Of a stretch of 64,000 bases of DNA, positions 25,846-37,372 are shown in pieces (position 1 is the stretch's first letter; every line of letters starts with the position of its first letter). Source of the DNA: Carallia brachiata. Lineage: Eukaryota; Streptophyta; Magnoliopsida; Malpighiales; Rhizophoraceae. The notes beneath the pieces are model-generated. The model was not told the origin of the DNA. It was given only the letters and a program-made list of their open reading frames with translations, and did no database searches. A program made the translations under genes and the position numbers. Location: NCBI GenBank assembly GCA_021464245.1, contig JADCRB010000048.1:942283-1006282 (forward strand), read 5' to 3'.

Positions 25846-26340
25846 ATGTCTTCAGTCACAGAAGCGATCAGGGCCAAGGCTGATGAGGTCTACCATGGTG
25901 ATGAAATCTGCCAGGAGAAATCAAAGCAATTGCTCACAGAAATAGGTCTGCCCAATGGGCTATTGCCACTGCACGACATTGAAGAATGTGGGATAGTGAG
26001 GGAGACGGGTTTTGTGTGGCTGAAGCAGAAGAAGAGCATAACCCACAAGTTTGAGAAGATTGGGAAGCTAGTGACCTATGCAACGGAAGTCACAGCCATT
26101 GCTCAGCCCCACAAGATCAAGAAGCTGACTGGGGTCAAGACCAAGGAGCTCCTGCTTTGGATCACACTCAGCGATATCTATTTGGATGACCCATCATCCG
26201 GAAAGATCACTTTCCAAACTCCTGCAGGGCTCAACAGGTCCTTCCCTGTCTCGGCTTTCCAGATTGAAGAATCTAAAGATGCCAAGGATGTTAAGGATGC
26301 TGCAACTAATGCACCTGCTGTGGCAGTGAAGGAGGCTTAA
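25846..26340 (+). CDS. DUF538 family protein
   Basis: A single exon of 164 aa. It starts MSSVTEAIRAKADEVYHGDE, has the typical core GLPNGLLPLHDIEECGIV and GFVWLKQKK, and a second conserved part KELLLWITLSDIYLDD followed by GKITFQTPAGLNRSFPVSAF. DUF538 proteins are small, plant-specific, and often induced by stress; no biochemical role is settled. This copy has no signal peptide, unlike many relatives, so it is probably cytosolic. The tail is rich in Lys, Asp and Ala. Length and layout match the At1g09310 type, which also follows ICP55 in Arabidopsis. Downstream AATAAATGAAT near 26475 could direct polyadenylation. Confidence 0.93.
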   Translation: MSSVTEAIRAKADEVYHGDEICQEKSKQLLTEIGLPNGLLPLHDIEECGIVRETGFVWLKQKKSITHKFEKIGKLVTYATEVTAIAQPHKIKKLTGVKTKELLLWITLSDIYLDDPSSGKITFQTPAGLNRSFPVSAFQIEESKDAKDVKDAATNAPAVAVKEA

Positions 26341-27855
26341 TTGATCATAAAAAAAAAGCCCAAGTTCCAACTGCAGAAGGGTCCCTTCGTTTTATCTATC
26401 AGCTGTGCCTTTGCTACCTCTCTTTTATTAATGAATGAATGAATGTATTTGTCTCTTATTGTCTTGCCTGGAAATAATAAATGAATTTAAAACTTTCTAC
26501 AACCTTTGAGGGGTTCCATTTTTATGTCGCAATCGTGTTTACAGCCTTACCACAGGTGCAGACGTTAAAGTCATATGTGTGGACGGTACAAACACCTTTG
26601 TAATTTGTTTGATTATTGCTTGTTAGTAAATGTGGTTTTGTGCCTTTATCATATATATGCGTGCCATTTTTGTTAGCAGGTTTCTTCTCTAATTTTCTTG
26701 ATTGAAAGGAGCAGGGTGGTGTATAATAGCAAAGACAAGCCAGCAAGTAACCGCGTTGAGTAGACGTCTATACTTTAAGGACTTTAACTTTCAAGCTAGC
26801 TAAAGTTTTCGACTTTGGAATCTACCGTACATACCACATTGCCGAAAGCAAGTTAATACCTTGGAATAAAAAAGTAACCATAGGCTAAAAACCGGCAGCC
26901 TATGAAAAGAGTTTGATGAATTTATTTAAATAATTTTAAAATAATAAAAAAAATAAAATTTATAAAATAAATAAATAAATAAATAAATTATTATACACTG
27001 TTAGATAATATAATATATATTACAATTTATTTAAAATTATGTAGTATTCATTTAAATTTATTTGACTTATCCCTTGGAGGAGACAGTTTATAACTTAGGC
27101 TGGAGAGGTTTAATTGCTCGCTCTCCTTTTGTAAGTAGCGGTCGGTAAGGCATTGGGATTGAATTCCCCACCTAAAGTCGCTTAAACAGCATGCCGAGAG
27201 CTTTTCTTTTCTTTTCTTTCTTTTCTTTTTTTTTTTTTTCCCCCAACCTACTAAGAGGGTCTGATATAAACGTAGCATTAACCTGCAGGTATTTTGTTCA
27301 AATTACAACAGTACGTTCCCCGGGTCAAAACAAGCCCTACACGAGGATCGTGCCCAGCGGACAACTTGTCTATTTGCGTGACCAGCCATTTAGGTGGCAA
27401 TAACACTTGCTCTGAAAAAACCCAAACGCATAGGACCCTTTTTTTCTTATCCCCGCAAACTTGGCACCCGCTTAATGACCGAGAAGCCTTTCAAGATATA
27501 TGTACGTTCAATCAATCAAAAATATCAGCCCAAAAGAGAGCAAGCAAGAAGCCATCCTCACGTAGAAAAAAAACTCCAAAAGGGTCAATGCAATGACACA
27601 AAATCAGCAACCATCTTCTTGGAGCTTCATTGTAGTGGTCCAAGGATCTTCGGTAGGTTCCGATTCTTAATAGATGCACGAGAATGGCTTCTGCTAGTTC
27701 AGTCAGAAAGTTACAGCCACAGGTGCACAATTTGTCATATAAGAAAGCCTAGGATATCTGAAATTTGCCACCACAAGAGGCCGAGACATGGAGATGGATG
27801 TGGTTAGGATTCTCTCTTTTGTACGGCAATGATGCATGCGCTCATGGCAAATGTC
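26341..27855. other. Intergenic region between convergent genes
   Basis: It holds the 3' UTRs of the DUF538 gene (+) and the agenet gene (-), an AAAT-rich microsatellite (26960-26985) and a pyrimidine tract TTTTC/T (27202-27240). I see no gene. Confidence 0.6.
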
Positions 27856-30247
27856 TCAGGCTTCCTTCGTGAAACAAAGCTGCAATGCCTGAGATTAAGA
27901 AACATAAATAAGCCCCTAGTTTACAATTGTCGACCGCAGTATTGTTCTAATATCTTCAAAGAAAGCTTCAAAAAGAATGGAGCAGCAATACCAGTACGCA
28001 ACAATTAAAAGTCATGTGGCTTACCCACTATCAGCCACGAAGCACATACAGGGACAAAGTAACTGTGCACTGCAAATCAAATACTAGAAGCCCTTTTATT
28101 AACACCTTCGTAAGCATGTGTGCCAGCACCTAGATAGTGATTCTTACCAGTATTTTCACACCTAACGTAATTGGACATGTGCTTATCATATTTATTTCGG
28201 ACTTTTCTTTTCCAATTTATGTCAAATTGCCCACATCCTTATTAGCATAGCAGGTCACAATCTCCAGCATGGAACCAAAAAGAGTGTCAGAATCATATCT
28301 AACTTCCCAGGCAACTATCCACCTGAGCTCAACAATCAATTGGCTCCAAAGTTGATCAACTAAATTCAGGGAAATGCAACAATTGCCACCAAATTTGTCT
28401 ATAATGCAGTTCTGTGACCTTTTCTGCTTTCAAGTTTGATCAAATCAACATTTATAATGAATGTGGACAATTTGCATGATCTGATAATGTTTCCCGGTCG
28501 GTGAAACATTCTATGCAAGACCAGAGCAAAATCATCATGGAATAAATTGATTTCAAATATCAAGCCCATACCTTTGAAGGCATGACCCATTTTCCATTTA
28601 TCCAGTCCTGATGAGGCCTTAAATCAGAGTGCTCAAAAGTCAATTCCTCGCTGGTGTCCTTAAAGTATACTGCATATCTTGAAGCACGACGGACCTTAGT
28701 GATCACACCTACCCACCAAGCATCATTATACAAAGCATCGACTTCGTCCATCAATTTAAAACGATCAACCATAGTTTCTGGTGGTGAAGGTCTTATGTGC
28801 AGAATGTCAATCTCTTCCCTTAAAAAATCAGTGTCATCTTCCGTTCTCATGCTCTGATACTGAACAAGATACTTGTCCTTTCCAACTGCCTCAACGATAG
28901 TTGCAGCAAACCAAGCACCTTCAAAACCATCTTCATCACTACTTACTTCCACCAGCACTCCCTTGCTAAACTCATTTTTTGCCACTGCATCTACAGCATT
29001 TGCATCAGCAGTTCTGGGTGCTTTCTTTCTTCCAGACTTCTTCCGTTTATTTGCTTCCCTAGGCTTCACTTCAGATGAAGAAGTTGTCGGACTTGCAGTC
29101 TTCTCCTGTGTCATTGATTTGCCAGTTTTCCCTTGACTTGTAATTTTCTGCAGCACAGAAGCTGGTAATGTCATTTCAGAAAGATATCCCCAAACAAGTA
29201 CAACTAACTACCCATCAGGAGTGACTAATTGTTTGTGACAAACAGCATTATTTATCTAAATAAAACATAGCAGTTAACTGTGAAGAAAGAAAGACAATGC
29301 AACGAAATCTATCCAAAATTACCAGTATATGCTTGATGAATTAAAGTTCCCAATCCCCTATCCCTAATGACACCAATAAGATAGATTCATCAATTATGAT
29401 TGTCAAAAAGACAACGAGAGAAGCTTTCAAATTGCGTCTTCATCATCATATCAGAAACAGTTCATCCCCCACCGACTTCCATCAAGACCAAAAATTTGTT
29501 CTCAAGAATCAAACCAGTAATTTAAAAAGAAAAAGAAAAAAAAAACATACTAAAGCATCAATACCAAATCACCGAGACGGAAACTCTCTCCCGCCTAATT
29601 CTGCTAGCAAATAGTTTCTTAATTGATCAAAACTTATAAAAGTTACTTCTTTCACTATCAAGAACATAGACTAAGTTCAAATACCATCAAAACAATCTCA
29701 TTGAGATAATAATTCCAACAAAACATGACGGAGGAAAAAGAGAGACCAAACCCACCACATTTTCCCAGTTGGAGGCCTCATTCTCCTCCAGAAATGGCGG
29801 CTTCCACTCCCCATTAACCCACTCCCTATGCAACCTCAAGTCGTCGTCTCCAAACACCATCTGCTCCCTCGAGCCCCTAAAGTAAACAGCGAACTTCCCA
29901 TCGCCACAATCATGCATGACCACCCCTTCCCACCACCCATCGTTGTAGTAAGCGTCCACTAACTCGCTGAACTTGAACTTCCTGTTCTTCTCTCTGGGAG
30001 CCACGGGCCTCAATTGTGCCGAATCAAGAACCTCTCGCAAAGGTTTCTTGCCCGACTCGTCGGCGAAGAGGGTCTCGTATTGGACCAAGTATCTGACGGG
30101 GTTCTTGGCGGAGGCGCGACGGATGACGGTGCCCAGGAACCAGGAGCCGCGGAATCCTACATCAGCGGAGCTTATCTCGACGACTGAGCCCGGTTTGAAG
30201 GAAGGGTCTTGCGGGGTTCTGGGTTTGGAATCGTTTTTTGGTGGCAT
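27856..30247 (-). CDS. Agenet (Tudor-like) domain protein with four agenet modules
   Basis: Minus-strand exons 30247-29756, 29147-28572 and a proposed short last exon 27888-27856 give about 366 aa with an intact frame. Exon 1 has two agenet modules: FKPGSVVEISSADVGFRGSW to about residue 77, then KFKFSELVDAYYNDGWWEGV to EWVNGEW. Exon 2 has a Ser/Lys-rich linker (KRKKSGRKK, a possible nuclear signal) and a second pair: SKGVLVEVSSDEDGFEGAWF, then RFKLMDEVDALYNDAWWVGV to DWINGKW. The pairwise layout suggests an internal duplication that roughly follows the exon border. Agenet modules are Tudor-like and in some plant proteins bind histone tails or nuclear partners; the ligand here is unknown. The last exon (ALQLCFTKEA, stop) fits phase and an AG acceptor but is the weakest part of the model. 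It corresponds to the At1g09320 type. Confidence 0.85.
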
Positions 30248-31840
30248 TTTTATCGGTGGGGCTTAGGGTTTATGTGAACAATTGTGGAAAGACGTGTTGT
30301 TCACTTGTGTTCATTGTTTTTATGACAGAATTTGTCTATTGTTTTTTTTTTCTCTTAACTGCACATTCATTGTGTTTTAATATGTTTTCTTCCTTTTTTT
30401 TTTTTTTTTTTAATAAAAAAACTCATGTGGTCGGAATAACATTTGTTTTCGAGTTAATTATATGGTTATTAATTTAAAATTACTCACTTGCAGTGCTGCT
30501 GGTATTCGAACCCAGGTGGGGAAGCGCACTCACATACATTGGCGTCCAGGTTGTATCCATTATGACTTAAGCTTGGGTAATGGGAATTCTTTATTTGTTT
30601 GTGGATAAATTTATGAATGAGTGAATAACCTATACAATTCCTGTTCGTAGAGTCAAAAACTTTAATAACTTTGTCGATTCTAATCTTTTTGATTTAGGGC
30701 CGGTGTTGTTTCCTTGGGAACCTCGTGCGATGGGAATTACCTGAGTAAGTCGGTAGTATTTTTTTTTAATTTAATATAATTTCTAGCCGTTGCAAATCTT
30801 GGATTCAAAAAAATAAAAAGCAACCAGCCTGGATTATCTTTTTATTATCTAGGAGAAAAATAATGAGACTCTCATTCTCCTCTCCTCGGAAGGAATTCTG
30901 TTGCAACGGAGAAATTGTTTACCCATGGCGAACCAACGTTACAAGGTGTTTGGGTTTTGGGTTGGGGTAGGAAAGAAGGCAGTGAGAAATAATTGAAAAG
31001 TGATGTCAAGAAAATTTTATAAGAAAATAAATTTGTTATTTAAATACAGTGAAAAAAGTGGAGGAAAGAAAATGTAATATAAGTTAAATAACTAAATTAT
31101 CCTTCAACTTTTTTATGTTGAAAAAGATAAAGCAAAAATGTTTTGATCATTCTAAAGTTCTTTTCAAAAGCAAACCGTTTGGCCCACTTTTAAGAAATTG
31201 TTGGTCCAATGTAATTGAAACCAATTCTCATGCACTTGAAACTAAATTCAAATACAAGATTCAAACTAATTCTTTCTCTACCAATTCTTTCTCTGGAAAT
31301 CCAGCAATCCAAACACTGTTTAGAGTGGAGTCCATTTGTTTCCTTATGAGAAGTTTCTTCTTACATTCTTTTAAATTATTGTGAAAACAACAGAGGGGTT
31401 ACCCATATCATCTGAATCACATCTGGGAAGAAGAAAGCAACAGGCATAGTTCCTGGCGTGACGTGCAATGAGAACACTGGTAGTTAAGTCTTTATTTTCT
31501 ATGCTTTGCTAAAACTTAATTTGATGTATGAGTTACTCAAGTCTCTAATTAAAGAAAGATAAAAAGTCTTAAAACACTAACAACTGACCATTCCAAGCAA
31601 AGAGAAATATGTCCATAAGATGAGAGCATGTTAATCTCAGATCAAAACACAAAGTAAATATAGGAAGATATAACTAGTAATTAATTTACATACGATTGTA
31701 ACAACAATGGACACGACCACAAGTACCAAGTTCTTAAGCTTTTATATCCTAAATTTGTGGAAAAAAATGCTCCTTTTCTATCCTAAATTTGTAGTTTTAC
31801 AGTACAAACAAATCCTGCTTTCACCACGCATCAACTTGTC
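30248..31840. other. Intergenic region with MITE-like element
   Basis: It lies between the agenet gene start and the invertase gene end. It contains poly-T (30393-30412) and a candidate inverted-repeat element (30946-31316). No coding gene is supported. Confidence 0.6.
30946..31316. mobile_element. MITE-like element, GTGTTTGG termini
   Basis: The left end GTGTTTGG (30946-30953) and right end CCAAACAC (31309-31316) form a perfect 8-base inverted repeat. Subterminal AATAATTG/CCAATTCT-type words are only weakly inverted. There is no coding capacity and no clear target-site duplication. Confidence 0.35.
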
Positions 31841-34800
31841 TTACACAAGAATCTGTGACTTTGCAGCAAGTCGCGAGCACTTCTTCCGGTTGCTCTTGCT
31901 GAGCGCACAAACGCACATCTCAAGAAGTTCATAATCCTCCTCCCAGAATAACAAAGATGCCAGTTCCGGACTCTCCAAGAGAGTCTTTGATGTCAGGAAC
32001 CCAGCAATTGTCCATGTTTGGTAAAGCCGCGATTGCTTTCCGATAAACTTCCCTGTTCGAGTGTCATAATATTCAGGCCAGCGGTCAACTGACAGTCTCT
32101 TCTCAGCCAAAGCAACTGCTTTTTGGGCTAGTTCCAGCCTATCCATCTTGATGCATGCCAATGTGAACTGAAACCAATACGTAAGAAGAGCAATTTAAAA
32201 CTCAGTTGCATGGATTGACTGCCAAAATCCAGGCAAGGCCCAAACGTCAAAAGAAGTTTCCATCTTTTAGCCAGAATACACTTAAAAAAATTAGTTCTCC
32301 ACATTTCATGACCAATTATTTTAAATCCCAAAGACTAGAAGTGTTGCACAAAATACAAATAGGAAAAGAATATAAGCATACCTGCCACAGAAGCGTTGGC
32401 CAAGATCCGCCATTATGGTATGACCAAGGGCTGCAACGTTTCATTAAGAAAAGAAATTTCAGAGTTTACTCTATTATAAACTGAATCATGTGTACATTTT
32501 CGCAAAGAGCACACAAGTTAAATATTAAAAACTCACGTGTTCTTTGGGTCGCTGCCAGTGATTATACGCCAATCCTCATACTCTAGTGCAGGGTAACAGA
32601 TTTTGAGAGGCATATGTCCCACCAGATCATCCCATTTGGCTTCAAACAGATTCAGAATAGCCTTATTTTGTTTTGGTGTACCCAAAGATGAGACAACAGA
32701 CCAAAGATTTCCGACAGTGAAAAACCTAAAATCCATATGAGCAGGCTGTAGATTGCCAATCAAATATCCCCCTTCCTCCGGTATCCAATCCATGAGCCAC
32801 GAAGGAATTTGTTCAGGATAGATATTGAACTTGTTGGTTGCATCCATGGAATATTCTTCTGTTTTATACGATATATCTCATTAATCTTTTTCATGTCCAC
32901 CCAGTAATATTCTCTAATGTGGAATGACAAAGCACTGAGTCTATTGTTGATTGCCCTCACTAAATTCCTGGACCCATCATTTACAGTTAGCATCTCCCGG
33001 GCGCACCGTAAAGCAGAGTAAAACAAGGCCTATGGAAACACACATGAGAAATGAGATAAAACGTGATAGCCAAACATAAGGAGAGATAAAACAAAGCATA
33101 GAAGAAGTTTATAGTATAGGCATCCTGCATAGTACCAAACTGATAAGAAGCAAAATAAAAACAACATGATAAACAGAAAAACTGAGGGACATAGATATGT
33201 TTAAAATGGAGCCAAGAAGAAAGATTTACCAACGAAGGGCATGTGAGGAAGTCATAGATATCATCTCACATTCTATATCAACCATATTTCCCACAAGCTA
33301 CCAAAGAATTCAAAATCCAGGCACTAGATCTCCCTAAAACCAATCAAAAGACAGAGGAGTAGTAGAATTCCAACTCTTGCAGTTCTCCGGACCAAATATA
33401 CATTACCAACAATCTTTGTGGCACAAGCATGACTCCAAAAAAAAAAAAACTTAAGGACACAGCAAAAAATAAAACTCACAACAACATCCTTAGATTAATG
33501 GTAAAATAGACAGTCAGATGCAATTTCCAGTAAATACAAAAGAAAATGATGAAGCAGAGAAGCTATGAACTCACTTGGATCTCGAGGGGGTGACCATGTA
33601 TACCCATCCGTCTATCTATCATGCAGGAGCCATCAGTGACTAACAGAGAAGGGAACATATCAAAGCCATCAGCTAAGCACAAGTTTAAGATCAGTTTTAT
33701 TCCTGTTTGCACATCTACCCTTTCTTGTAATGAGTAGTCACCAGTGATTTTCCCATATGCCCTCAGTAAAATAATCCACCACAGCCCTATGAAAGCAATC
33801 AAGAACTTCTCAGATGCTATCAATTGACAATACTGCTGAAGCACACACAAAGCATAGGATGCACATTTCATGATTAAAACTTGGAGTGCAATAACAAAAT
33901 AATGTCGCCATTCCTCTGTATACTAACCAGAATCCACTGGTGCAACACGGCCAATAGCCGATTCACCAAAATCTGGATCCAGAACTTCCTCAGAAGTGTT
34001 GCCATCAAGAGGCACAGTTCTGACCTTAAAACTAGCAGGCATCAACCCCTGCCCCGGACTATAGCAGTCCACTGTTCTTTCCCAGCTCTGAAATAAAGGT
34101 GAACACTTGTGTAAATCCCAGCATAGCAGATATAAATCTTGCAATAGATAATAAGACTTGCACTTAATAATACAACAGATAGATGCTTACTGGACCATGT
34201 ATACTGAGGACACGAAGAGGGAAAGCAGATTGTAATCTAGAAGCTTAGATTACGCACTGTTCCCACCCAAGGACAAAAAATCAAGCAGACAAAAGGAATA
34301 TTTCCATATATTGCTGCACAATATTTCGTATTCCCAAGATTACTTTTTCTTCGAAAAATAAACCAATAGGCCACCTAATATAAAGCAGGAGAACCGTGAG
34401 AGTTACAAGAAAAAAAATAACCCCTTTGCCATAAATCACACTTACCCACGAATAATCATTTTAAGTGGAACTCAACTTTATATCATTGATAATTAATGCT
34501 CAAAGTTGCATTAGAAACTCTAGCAAAAGTACTCAAAATTGACCTTGCCGTAAAATTCTCGAATGTAAAGGCAAACAAAAGGTACTTATTTCAAGACTCC
34601 TAAGAGACAAAAATTACCCATAAGCTGAATTCTTATTGACAACAAGCCATGCATAATTGGACTGTGCAGAAATATTAGCTGAGCAACATTATGTAAAAAA
34701 AAGAAAAAAGAAGGGGTTATAAAAGGATGGATCAGATTTATCAAAGAAAAAAGGACAAAAAAAAACCTGAACTTGAAACATCACCTGCAATTGTAAGGTA

Positions 34801-35558
34801 TGAAGCAGAAAATTCCTCACAATTTCTCCTTCTCCCCTTAGCAAGAAAGCGAGTGCTGAAGGCACAAAATCACGAATGAACACTTGGTCATAATTCAATG
34901 GCAGCTTATCTCCTTGATCGTTTGCAGCAACAGTGCCCACAGGGCTTCCACAATACTTCACGACCGCATCATTCAGTAATTTCCATGCCTCCTTTTCGAT
35001 TTCAGATTTCTCTTTCTTGGGACTCACTACCTCAACTCCTTTATTACTCTCTAAATTCTCCTTACTGATACTTTCAACATCATCAGCAACTGCAACTCCT
35101 ATCCTGGACTCCTGCTCACTTACAATATTCTCGTCTTTATCAATCCTCTCCACTGCCAAGGGCTTCACCTTAATCCCGTTTTGCACGTAAATCCTCTCAA
35201 AATTCTTGTCATTCACTCTTGTCTCAACAGAAGTCGAATATTCTCTCACTCTTGATTCCACATTAGCAATAATAGCAACACCCCTAGTTGTAATTGCTGT
35301 TGAACAAAAACCATAAGGAGAACCTGATATAAGCCTGAATTGGCCAAAACCGGCATTGGGTAAGCAAAAAGATTTCTGGGTTTCATTGTTTATGCTGGGA
35401 AACCCCAAGATACGAAATGGGTATGCGAAAAATTGCTTCTTGTGATTAGAATTCAAGTGATTCCCTGGCAAATCGCAAGATAAAGTATGGTTGCGTTTGA
35501 CAAACCCGAAAAGACCGGAACTTTTCCGAGCAATCAGGAATCTCCGGGATGATTTCAT
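31841..35558 (-). CDS. Alkaline/neutral invertase (GH100), organelle-targeted type
   Basis: Six minus-strand exons: 35558-34785, 34087-33928, 33786-33575, 33029-32537, 32430-32382, 32167-31841. They give about 671 aa. The enzyme splits sucrose to glucose and fructose at neutral to alkaline pH. The long N-terminal part is basic and Ser-rich ([19 protein letters not shown]), consistent with mitochondrial or plastid import. The catalytic domain begins near [20 protein letters not shown] and has [94 protein letters not shown] and [11 protein letters not shown]. An in-frame ATG 84 bases upstream (35642) would add a hydrophobic leader, so the start is not certain. Exon 4 loses frame at 32868; one extra base restores [19 protein letters not shown]. 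The best match from memory is Arabidopsis A/N-InvA or InvC. Confidence 0.92.
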
Positions 35559-37372
35559 GGCGGAATTGCCAAAGGAACGGATTAAATTCCTAGGACAAAG
35601 AAGCAAAAACAAATGTCTGCAGATGCAGGAGAAAGAAAGCAAGTTTCTACTTATTTACAAGCGAATAAAGAAGAGAACTTTAGTATGAATTAACATAGAA
35701 AGTCAGAACAGATGGGCGTGTTACTAGAAGCAAAAGGGGATTCGTGAATCTTGCGGGACCGGACAAGAGTCAAGACAACGTTGTTCCGTGTTTTTGAGCC
35801 AGAAGGTAGAGAGAAGAGAATGACTCAAAATTGGAATCCCCAATAAAATCTTATTATCTAATTTTTGCGGTGTAGATTTGTAGTTAATTATTTGTTAATT
35901 GTTTTGTTTTGTAGGCGACAGCAAGATTAACAGGAAGAGAATAGAAGAGTCGCCGCTTCCCCATAAGCTAAATTTGTCAACTAATCTTATCTACTTTTGT
36001 CTTTAATTAGGTCTAAAAAAGAGTAATTATCCATTTTTTTCTGTTCCAAAAAGAAAAAAAAAACTCTACTCTACATTCGTTGATTACTATTTTACTAAAT
36101 TAAGTGATTTTCTGACTATCTCTACGAATTTATCTTTTTTCCCATTGTTGGATATATATGCTATTGGTCTTTAATCTTGGTGCTTGAGCAAACAATAACC
36201 GACCGATTCCATTTTACCATCATGAGTTTGCCACGTGTCACAATGGGATGAATTTCACTGCACTTTAGCACCATTTTGGGTTTTTTCTGAACCTTTTCGC
36301 TTCTTGGCTTGGGTTCTTCCTGTAAAGTGATGATGAGCAATGTGGGCAAAAATATTCGGATTGGATACCAATTAGGCAATTACCAATCACAGTAAAAGTG
36401 ATACCAGTTAATTAGCTTTATCTTAAAACGATATCCTAGTTTTTTTTTTTCATATATAACTACGTAATAGAAATCACTTTTTTTTTATCTCGCGTTAGAT
36501 AACATCATGAATGTTTTCAAAACTGAATAAAACTCTGTAGTTTGTGTCTCAATTAATCCAAGCCAATGAATCCCACAAAAAGAAAAAAAGCAAATGAAGG
36601 CCAATAACGATCAGGTTTATCCGGACTATTACCCCCACGGTTTTTTTTTTTTTTTTCTGATCAAAAAAAGAAAAAAAGACTATTATTCCGAGCCACCTCA
36701 GTGTCAAATGGTGTAGCTTGTTACTTCCATGGACCAAGCGTGTGAATTGGCGCATGAGTTTTGAGGATCATGGATCTTATCCCCATGTGAAGAGAAATTG
36801 CAGAAACAGCCCGGTTCAGTCACCGGGCGAAGAGAATCGAAGAAATGAGGAGGCCATCCCCAGGCTAGTGTCGACGTATCTGCGTCTTTTTATCTTTTTT
36901 ATTTTTTTTCGTTTTCAGGCTACATAAATATCTCTTTGGCTTTTTTCGAAATCAGAATGAAAGCTTTTGTTGTTTGGCAATTTGGCACCAAACATAAGAA
37001 CTTTGTTTGTGAATGAAAGCACCCCGTAAAACACATGCGTTTGAGTTGCAGAGAGTTAATAATCCTCTTCAAGTAGGTTCCTCAAGCGGGAGTAATGGGG
37101 GTAAAGGAAGAAACAAGTGGAAATGAATGAACTAATTCCAACCAAAACGAGAAATTTTCGTCCTAAGATTATTCCTCTTTTCCCTTTGTTCATTGCACAT
37201 TGAACGTTTAAAAGTTGACACAGAACATCTCTCTTGTATCTCTACAGCAGAATAAAGAATAAGCAAACTCAACGACGGTAAATTTTTACAACCCCTGCCA
37301 CCAAATATATATCTTGCAGAGGCTCAGCTACTCCATCTGTTCTCCAACTTCCACTTTCCCATAACAAAAAGC
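35559..37372. other. Intergenic region
   Basis: It holds the 5' region of the invertase gene and the 3' UTR of ECHIDNA, both on the minus strand. Poly-T and poly-A runs occur near 36440, 36640 and 36895. No gene is supported. Confidence 0.6.

Noticed and set aside
27060..27245. Possible SINE remnant (GGGATTGAATTCCCC then T-rich tail)
   Set aside because: Only one promoter-like box and a simple pyrimidine tail; not enough to call an element.
5859..35558. Treating the LON-domain, GPAT, ICP55 and invertase genes as pseudogenes
   Set aside because: Each is conserved through its full length apart from isolated one-base losses, which fits sequence error better than decay.
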